Positions 7,038 through 10,895 of a DNA stretch of 10,895 bases are shown one piece after another. Position 1 is the first letter of the stretch. Every line of letters begins with the position of its first letter. The stretch spans positions 1 to 10,895 of the forward strand of contig DYHL01000075.1 of the NCBI GenBank assembly GCA_020724185.1, given 5' to 3'. A model generated the notes under the pieces. The model searched no databases. It worked only from the letters and a program-made list of their open reading frames with translations, and was not told where the DNA came from. The position numbers were made by a program, and so were the translations under genes. The stretch is from Candidatus Nitrosymbiomonas sp. (lineage in GTDB: Bacteria > Sysuimicrobiota > Sysuimicrobiia > Sysuimicrobiales > Humicultoraceae).

Positions 7038-7072
7038 GGTCTAGCCCGGCGATTCACGGCGTAGTCCGGCGC
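7033..7072 (-). repeat. Imperfect 20-bp tandem repeat over the MFS start
   Basis: TTCACGGTCTAGCCCGGCGA (7033-7052) and TTCACGGCGTAGTCCGGCGC (7053-7072), plus-strand reading, match at 16 of 20 positions. On the coding strand each copy holds CCGTGAA, so the GTG start of the MFS gene is duplicated 20 bases upstream in another frame. Confidence 0.7.
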
Positions 7073-7084
7073 AATGGGCCTATC

Positions 7085-8362
7085 CTACCTCCGGCCGACG
7101 AGCAGCGGCAGGATCTCGATGCCACGCAGGTGCCCCAGCGCACCCCGGGCAGCGGCGGCCTCGGTGAACCGGCCGGCGCCGTCAGGTGTCGTGCCCCAGC
7201 CGCCGATCAGCAGCGGCACCGGGTCGGGCGAGTGACCGCGCACCTCGCAGGGGGTTGCGTGGTCCGCGGTCACGGCAACGATCGTCGTGGATGGGTCGAG
7301 CGCCGGCAGCAGCGTGCCGAAGAAGTGAACATCAATCTCCTCGATGATCTGCTGCTTGGCGGCGAAGTCTCCGTCGTGCCCGGGCTCATCAGGCCCCTTC
7401 AGGTGCATGTAGAGCCCGTCGTACTGCGGAAGCACTTCGAGCGCGCGGCGCGCCCATCTCTGGTAGGCCTCCGCGCGGCTGCCCGAGGTACCGTGCGGGA
7501 TCTCGACCACGCCCATCCCAAGGTACCGCGCAATCCCACGCTCGACCGGCATCTCCACGAAGCACCCCATCTGCACGCCGAAGCGCTCGTGTATCGAGGG
7601 AACCTGGGGCAGGTGGTCGCCGCCATCGCGCAGCAGGATCAGGTTGCCGGCCAGCTTGCCCTCGGCCCGCCGTTGGGCGTTCAACGAGTGGGCGTCCATG
7701 ATCTTGCGGCTCTTCCATGTGAACTCGTTCACCAGCGCCGCTGAAGCGCGCGCCTCGGCCGATCCGTCGAGCGGCACGCACTCCTCGACCTGGTTCCCGA
7801 ACTCAGCGCGCGCGACGCCCATACCGCCGATGCGCGCATAGGCCGGGTCGGTGTTCGAGATCTGGGCGCTCAGGCGTCCCTGGGCGGGATGGAAGACCAC
7901 CGCGCAGCGGTGGCCTATCGTCGCGGCTACGACCACCCTGGCGGGCGCGCTCTCGAGATTGATCTGCGCGGTGATCGCCTCGGCCAGCGTGCGCGCCTCT
8001 TCAGAGGAAAGGTTGCGGCCCACGCGCCGGTCAACGATCGAGGCACCTTTTCCGCCCGTGGCGAAGTTACCACGCAATGCCAGATCGCCACCCTTGAAGT
8101 CCAGCCCGGCGCCCAGCGCCTCCAGCGGCCCCCTCCCGACGTGATAGACCATCGGGTCGTACCCGAGGATGGCCACCACCGCCACGTCCGACTCAGGGGC
8201 TATCCCCTCGCCTACGGTGGTAACCAAACCCTGCTCGCCCGAGGCGGCCAGCCTGTCGAGGTGCGGGGTGCGCGCGGCCTCCAGGGGTGTGCGGCCTCCG
8301 AGCGCGGCGATCGGTCGGTCACCGACGCCATCCAGAATCACATAAAGGATCTTACGGCTCAT
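7085..8362 (-). CDS. apgM: 2,3-bisphosphoglycerate-independent phosphoglycerate mutase, archaeal type
   Basis: Interconverts 3- and 2-phosphoglycerate in glycolysis and gluconeogenesis, in the cytoplasm, using a phosphoserine intermediate and divalent metals. At 425 residues it has the length of the ApgM (TIGR00306) group, not the longer GpmI. It starts with the alkaline-phosphatase-superfamily metal motif (ILDGVGDRP, 9-17). The likely nucleophile is Ser58 in APESDVAV. Further metal ligands are D325 and H329 in GPDEPGHDGD, D367-H368 in TADHAT, and H377. The ATG at 8362 has GGGAGGG five bases upstream (8374-8368). It lies 13 bases after the dapF-like gene. Glycolytic genes are not the usual partner of cell-wall genes, so shared transcription may reflect growth-linked expression only. 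Distantly related phosphonopyruvate decarboxylase and phosphopentomutase are less likely given the full motif set. Confidence 0.93.
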   Translation of the reverse strand: MSRKILYVILDGVGDRPIAALGGRTPLEAARTPHLDRLAASGEQGLVTTVGEGIAPESDVAVVAILGYDPMVYHVGRGPLEALGAGLDFKGGDLALRGNFATGGKGASIVDRRVGRNLSSEEARTLAEAITAQINLESAPARVVVAATIGHRCAVVFHPAQGRLSAQISNTDPAYARIGGMGVARAEFGNQVEECVPLDGSAEARASAALVNEFTWKSRKIMDAHSLNAQRRAEGKLAGNLILLRDGGDHLPQVPSIHERFGVQMGCFVEMPVERGIARYLGMGVVEIPHGTSGSRAEAYQRWARRALEVLPQYDGLYMHLKGPDEPGHDGDFAAKQQIIEEIDVHFFGTLLPALDPSTTIVAVTADHATPCEVRGHSPDPVPLLIGGWGTTPDGAGRFTEAAAARGALGHLRGIEILPLLVGRR

Positions 8363-8375
8363 GAGAACCCTCCCA

Positions 8376-9254
8376 TCAGAACCCTTCCATTGCTGCCACC
8401 ATATCGGCGCTCAGCGTCCCCGCGTAGACCTCGGACGCAGGGCCGGTCATCCGGATGCTCCAGTCCTCGCCCACGGTCACGCGCAGGTCTCCGCCAGGGG
8501 CCGAGACCGTCATCTCGCGGTCGGTCATGTCCTCGCGCACCGAGGCGGCGGCCACCGCGCTGGCGCTTGTGCCCGAAGCCATCGTCTCGCCGACGCCGCG
8601 CTCCCAGATGAGGATCTGCACCCGGTCGCGCGCCACCACCTGCGCGAACTGCACGTTGGTGCGCTTGGGAAACAGGGGGTGGGTTTCCAAGAGCGGCCCG
8701 AGCCGGTGCAGATCAATCAGATCCAGGTCGGGAACGAAGACGACACAGTGCGGGTTGCCGACCGAAACCGCCGTGATTTCCAGCTTCTGTTCGCCGACCT
8801 CTATGATCTCGTCCACCACCTCGCGGGGCGGACCCGCAACCGGGATCTCGGTGCTGTGGAAGGTCGCGCGCCCCACGTCCAGCGTCATCTGCTCTATGCG
8901 ACCATTTGCGAGGTGCAGCGTGATGCCTGCGATCCCGCCGGGTGTGTCCACAGTGAAGGCCGTCCGGTCGGTGTACCCGTGGTCGTAGAGGAACTTGGCG
9001 AAGATGCGCAGGCCGTTGCCGCTCTTCTCGGCCTCGCTGCCGTCGGGGTTGTAGATACGCAGGCCGAAATCCGCGCGCGACGACGGAACCAGCGCCAATA
9101 TCCCATCGGAACCGGCGCCCAGGTGGCGGTCGCATATGCGCTGTATCGCCTGGGGCGTCAGGGCAAAGGTGAGCGCAGAGGGGTCGAGCACCAGGTAGTC
9201 GTTTCCCAGCGCGTGGGACTTCACTATCCAGTTCTGCCCTGGTGGGGGCGTCAT
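8376..9254 (-). CDS. dapF: Diaminopimelate epimerase homologue with both catalytic Cys replaced by Ser
   Basis: By homology, the enzyme that converts LL- to meso-diaminopimelate for lysine and peptidoglycan; 292 residues, slightly longer than the usual 270-280. The family motifs are in order: SHALGNDY (13-20), NPDGSEAE (69-76), SGNG (78-81), VGNPHCVVF (165-173), RTNVQF (198-203), ERG (218-220) and ETMASGTS (223-230). The Asn, Glu and Arg residues that hold the substrate in DapF are kept. The two residues that act as acid and base, Cys in CGNG and in ACGTG of DapF, are Ser78 and Ser227 here. The codons are AGC and TCG; the second is two changes from any Cys codon, so a read error is unlikely. 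Activity as a normal epimerase is therefore doubtful. The ATG at 9254 overlaps the ddl stop in ATGA, which suggests coupled translation. Confidence 0.88.
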   Translation of the reverse strand: MTPPPGQNWIVKSHALGNDYLVLDPSALTFALTPQAIQRICDRHLGAGSDGILALVPSSRADFGLRIYNPDGSEAEKSGNGLRIFAKFLYDHGYTDRTAFTVDTPGGIAGITLHLANGRIEQMTLDVGRATFHSTEIPVAGPPREVVDEIIEVGEQKLEITAVSVGNPHCVVFVPDLDLIDLHRLGPLLETHPLFPKRTNVQFAQVVARDRVQILIWERGVGETMASGTSASAVAAASVREDMTDREMTVSAPGGDLRVTVGEDWSIRMTGPASEVYAGTLSADMVAAMEGF

Positions 9255-10225
9255 TCTTCCTGCACCTCCTGGGATGGCCTCCGGGCGCGGCGCAGCGCGG
9301 CCGCGATCAGGCGGTCCACGAGGGCCGGAAACTCCAATCCCGCGGCCAGCGCGGCCTTCGGGAAGAGACTCCGCTCGGTCAGACCCGGAATCGTGTTCAC
9401 CTCGAGCACCGCAACGTCCGCCTCGCGAACGAAGAGGTCCACGCGCGCGAAGTCGGCGCAGCCCAGCGCGCGATAGGCGCGCAGCGCGGCCGCCTGCGCG
9501 CGCCAGACCGCTGCCGCGGGCAGGCGCGCCGGGCAGATCTCGTCGGCCGCCCCCGGAGTATACTTGGCTTCGAAGGTGAAGAACTCCCGCTTGGGCACTA
9601 TCTCCACCAGCGGCAGCGCCACCGGCGCGCCGCGTTCGGGATCGTCCAGGATCGCGCTGGTCAGCTCGGTGCCCGTCAGGTACTCCTCCACGAGGGCCTC
9701 GCGATCCAAGGCCAGCGCCACTTCCAGCGCATCCGTCAGGCCCTCCGGCTGCCGCACCAGACTGACCCCGATGCTACTGCCCAGGGCGTTGGGCTTGACG
9801 ATGCAGGGGAAACCCAGAGTGTGCCGCACCTCTTCCGCCAGCGAGGAGCCCCTGGCCGCGAGCAAAGCACGGTCCACTGCTAGGTAGCCGGGCACCGGCA
9901 CACCGTTGAACCCCAGGAGCTGGCGCGACCGCCGCTTGTCCATGGCCAGCGCGCTGGCCAGGACGCCGGAGCCGGTGTAGGGGATGCCTGCAAACTCCAG
10001 CATGCCCTGGACCGTTCCGTCTTCTCCGAAGGGACCGTGCATGGCGACGAACGCCACGTCCAGGTCGGTTGGGGGGAACCAGGCGCCGGCGGCCGGCGCC
10101 TCCAACGGCACCACGTCGTAGCGGGTGGGGTCGAGCGCGGCAGCGACGCGGCGGCCAGTGGAGAGCGATATCTCGCGCTCCGGCGACGGGCCGCCCATGA
10201 GCACGCCGACGCGCAGTCTGTTCAC
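9251..10225 (-). CDS. ddl: D-alanine--D-alanine ligase
   Basis: Joins two D-alanines with ATP to give the dipeptide used in the peptidoglycan stem, in the cytoplasm. At 324 residues it has the expected length. ATP-grasp Ddl motifs are complete: GGPSPERE (11-18, first D-Ala site), HGPFGEDG (63-70), VKPNALGSSIGV (143-154, Gly-rich loop), VEEYLTGTE (179-187), and ARVDLFV with LEVNTIPGLTERS (260-286, holding the Mg2+ ligands D263, E275 and N277). The GTG at 10225 gives the usual short N-terminus before the first beta strand, but has no clear SD. A mini-ORF of five codons (10239-10222) ends on the GTGA that forms the start. It lies 21 bases after the zinc-ribbon gene and overlaps the dapF-like gene by four bases. 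Confidence 0.95.
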   Translation of the reverse strand: MNRLRVGVLMGGPSPEREISLSTGRRVAAALDPTRYDVVPLEAPAAGAWFPPTDLDVAFVAMHGPFGEDGTVQGMLEFAGIPYTGSGVLASALAMDKRRSRQLLGFNGVPVPGYLAVDRALLAARGSSLAEEVRHTLGFPCIVKPNALGSSIGVSLVRQPEGLTDALEVALALDREALVEEYLTGTELTSAILDDPERGAPVALPLVEIVPKREFFTFEAKYTPGAADEICPARLPAAAVWRAQAAALRAYRALGCADFARVDLFVREADVAVLEVNTIPGLTERSLFPKAALAAGLEFPALVDRLIAAALRRARRPSQEVQEE

Positions 10226-10239
10226 GGCAGTTTGTTCAC
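10212..10239 (-). repeat. Imperfect 14-bp tandem repeat over the ddl start
   Basis: On the coding strand GTGAACAAACTGCC (10239-10226) is followed directly by GTGAACAGACTGCG (10225-10212), 12 of 14 identical. The second copy is the ddl start; the first opens a 5-codon mini-ORF (MNKLP) in another frame. Confidence 0.7.
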
Positions 10240-10246
10240 GACGGGC

Positions 10247-10693
10247 TCAGAACTTCTTCCCGCACTCTTGGCAGAACTTGGAGTCCTCTTCGTTCAACTT
10301 CCCGCAGGAGGGGCATCTGACCATCACGATTCTCTCGGGACCGCCTGTTCCGGTCTTAACCTGCGCCTCATCCAGGGCGTCTTTGACCATGCCGCCTGCC
10401 ATTCGAGCGTAGGGTTCGAGTTCCTGCCGCGCCCGTTCTGGGTCCAGAACCACGCCGGAGCCAGCCAGACCGCGGGCTCCAACTGCCCTGATTGCTCCGC
10501 CGGTGGCAATGAGTGCTATCCCTCCGAAGGCGCGCAACAAGAAGGACGGGATGATCGTTTCGGGGTCTGAGTCTCTCCCGGCAAGCATCGCAAGCGTGAC
10601 AAACACGGATGCGAACATCAGGCCGCCGATGATCATGAGAACGATGCCCAGGTAATAGGTGGTCCTTCTGCCCGCAGAGATCTGCCTGCTCAT
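10247..10693 (-). CDS. Two-helix membrane protein with C-terminal zinc ribbon
   Basis: A 148-residue protein with two hydrophobic segments (about 13-37 and 49-72), a helical charged linker (84-112), and a C-terminal zinc ribbon with Cys pairs C127/C130 and C141/C144 (CPSC and CQEC). The ribbon is probably cytoplasmic and could mediate protein contact; no enzyme motif is seen. It belongs to the broad group of zinc-ribbon membrane proteins of unknown role. The ATG at 10693 has a strong AGGAGG (10704-10699) five bases upstream. It appears to be the first gene of the minus-strand unit leading into ddl, 21 bases downstream. A link to cell-wall synthesis is suggested only by position. Confidence 0.8.
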   Translation of the reverse strand: MSRQISAGRRTTYYLGIVLMIIGGLMFASVFVTLAMLAGRDSDPETIIPSFLLRAFGGIALIATGGAIRAVGARGLAGSGVVLDPERARQELEPYARMAGGMVKDALDEAQVKTGTGGPERIVMVRCPSCGKLNEEDSKFCQECGKKF

Positions 10694-10742
10694 GCCATCC
10701 TCCTAGCGCAATGTTCATCCTCAGCAGCCGGCGGTCCGCCGT

Positions 10743-10823
10743 CTCTTGAAGATTGTACCCCACCGCCGCGGGAAAGGGAGGACCCGGGCGGCCCCGAATC
10801 TTGAGAAGCAACAATCGCAAGAG
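10743..10823 (+). promoter_or_regulatory. Nested inverted-repeat element, possible structured leader or double operator
   Basis: Outer arms: CTCTTGAAGATTGT (10743-10756) and ACAATCGCAAGAG (10811-10823) pair at 12 positions, interrupted by a 2x1 internal loop. Inner hairpin: CCGCCGCGGG (10763-10772) and CCCGGGCGG (10783-10791) form nine pairs with one bulge around a 10-base purine loop. A competing six-base pairing joins AAGATT (10749-10754) to AATCTT (10797-10802). The right outer arm reaches into the SD (GAGGAGG, 10821-10827) of the following gene. It matches no riboswitch class that I recognise. It could be RNA structure in the plus-strand leader or paired protein sites for the divergent genes. 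Confidence 0.4.
10752..10757 (-). promoter_or_regulatory. Candidate -10 element for the six-gene minus-strand unit
   Basis: TACAAT on the minus strand (10757-10752) matches five of six consensus bases and lies about 60 bases before the ATG at 10693. No recognisable -35 is found at the right spacing, so it would need an activator or another sigma factor. It falls partly inside the left arm of the inverted repeat at 10743-10823. Confidence 0.35.
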
Positions 10824-10827
10824 GAGG
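10821..10827 (+). promoter_or_regulatory. Shine-Dalgarno site of the right partial gene
   Basis: GAGGAGG seven bases before the ATG at 10835. Its first three bases also belong to the outer arm of the upstream inverted repeat, so folding could mask it in part. Confidence 0.75.
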
Positions 10828-10834
10828 ACGAACC

Positions 10835-10895
10835 ATGAAACGCCTGCTCGCGATCACCGCCGCCGCGGTCACCATCGTCGCACTGATCGTCGTCG
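10835..10895 (+). CDS. N-terminus of an exported or membrane-anchored protein (partial, runs off right edge)
   Basis: Twenty codons are visible: MKRLLAITAAAVTIVALIVV. Lys-Arg followed by a long hydrophobic run is a signal peptide or a first membrane helix; there is no cleavage site or lipobox Cys yet. The ATG at 10835 follows a strong SD by seven bases, and the frame is open to the edge. It is divergent from the zinc-ribbon gene across about 140 bases holding nested inverted repeats. Function cannot be inferred. Confidence 0.78.
   Translation, partial: MKRLLAITAAAVTIVALIVV

Noticed and set aside
8361..9476. 371-codon plus-strand frame antisense to dapF and ddl
   Set aside because: Antisense shadow; the minus strand holds complete DapF and Ddl motif sets.

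Overview
The window is GC-rich bacterial DNA with compact gene packing, frequent GTG and TTG starts, and good Shine-Dalgarno (SD) sites. It encodes a D-Ala-D-Ala ligase and a diaminopimelate epimerase-like protein, so a peptidoglycan-making bacterium is likely. The phosphoglycerate mutase is of the archaeal type (ApgM), which occurs scattered among deep-branching and thermophilic bacteria. I cannot name the phylum from this sequence alone.

Layout. At the left edge, the first 20 codons of a minus-strand exported or membrane protein run off the window. After a roughly 330-base gap comes a plus-strand set of three genes: a winged-helix-like iron-sulfur protein (390-1445), then two tandem, equal-length, about 78% identical ArsB/NhaD-type (SLC13-like) permeases (1462-2715, 2805-4058). 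The second copy has a hairpin and a plausible promoter of its own just upstream. A minus-strand PlsC-type acyltransferase (4055-4669) converges on the permeases, and the two stop codons share a CTAG. Divergent from it is a small six-helix membrane protein (4838-5302), whose stop again overlaps that of the next convergent gene.

From 10693 down to 5299 six minus-strand genes look like one transcription unit: a membrane-anchored zinc-ribbon protein, ddl, dapF-like, apgM, an MFS transporter and a hotdog thioesterase. Spacing is 21, -4, 13, 47 and about 5 bases. A divergent intergenic region (10694-10834) with nested inverted repeats separates this unit from a plus-strand exported protein that runs off the right edge.

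How the genes fit: ddl and the dapF-like gene belong to cell-wall precursor and lysine metabolism and are coupled by an ATGA overlap; apgM is glycolytic. The MFS transporter and thioesterase have no evident link to them. The iron-sulfur protein and the twin permeases form a separate unit of unknown substrate.

Most notable observations: the DapF-like protein keeps the substrate-binding motifs but has Ser in place of both catalytic Cys. The wHTH/Fe-S protein carries an unusual cysteine cluster. Two GTG-start genes (ddl and MFS) are each preceded by an imperfect duplication of the start region that creates a mini-ORF ending on the GTGA of the real start. A nested inverted-repeat element lies at 10743-10823.
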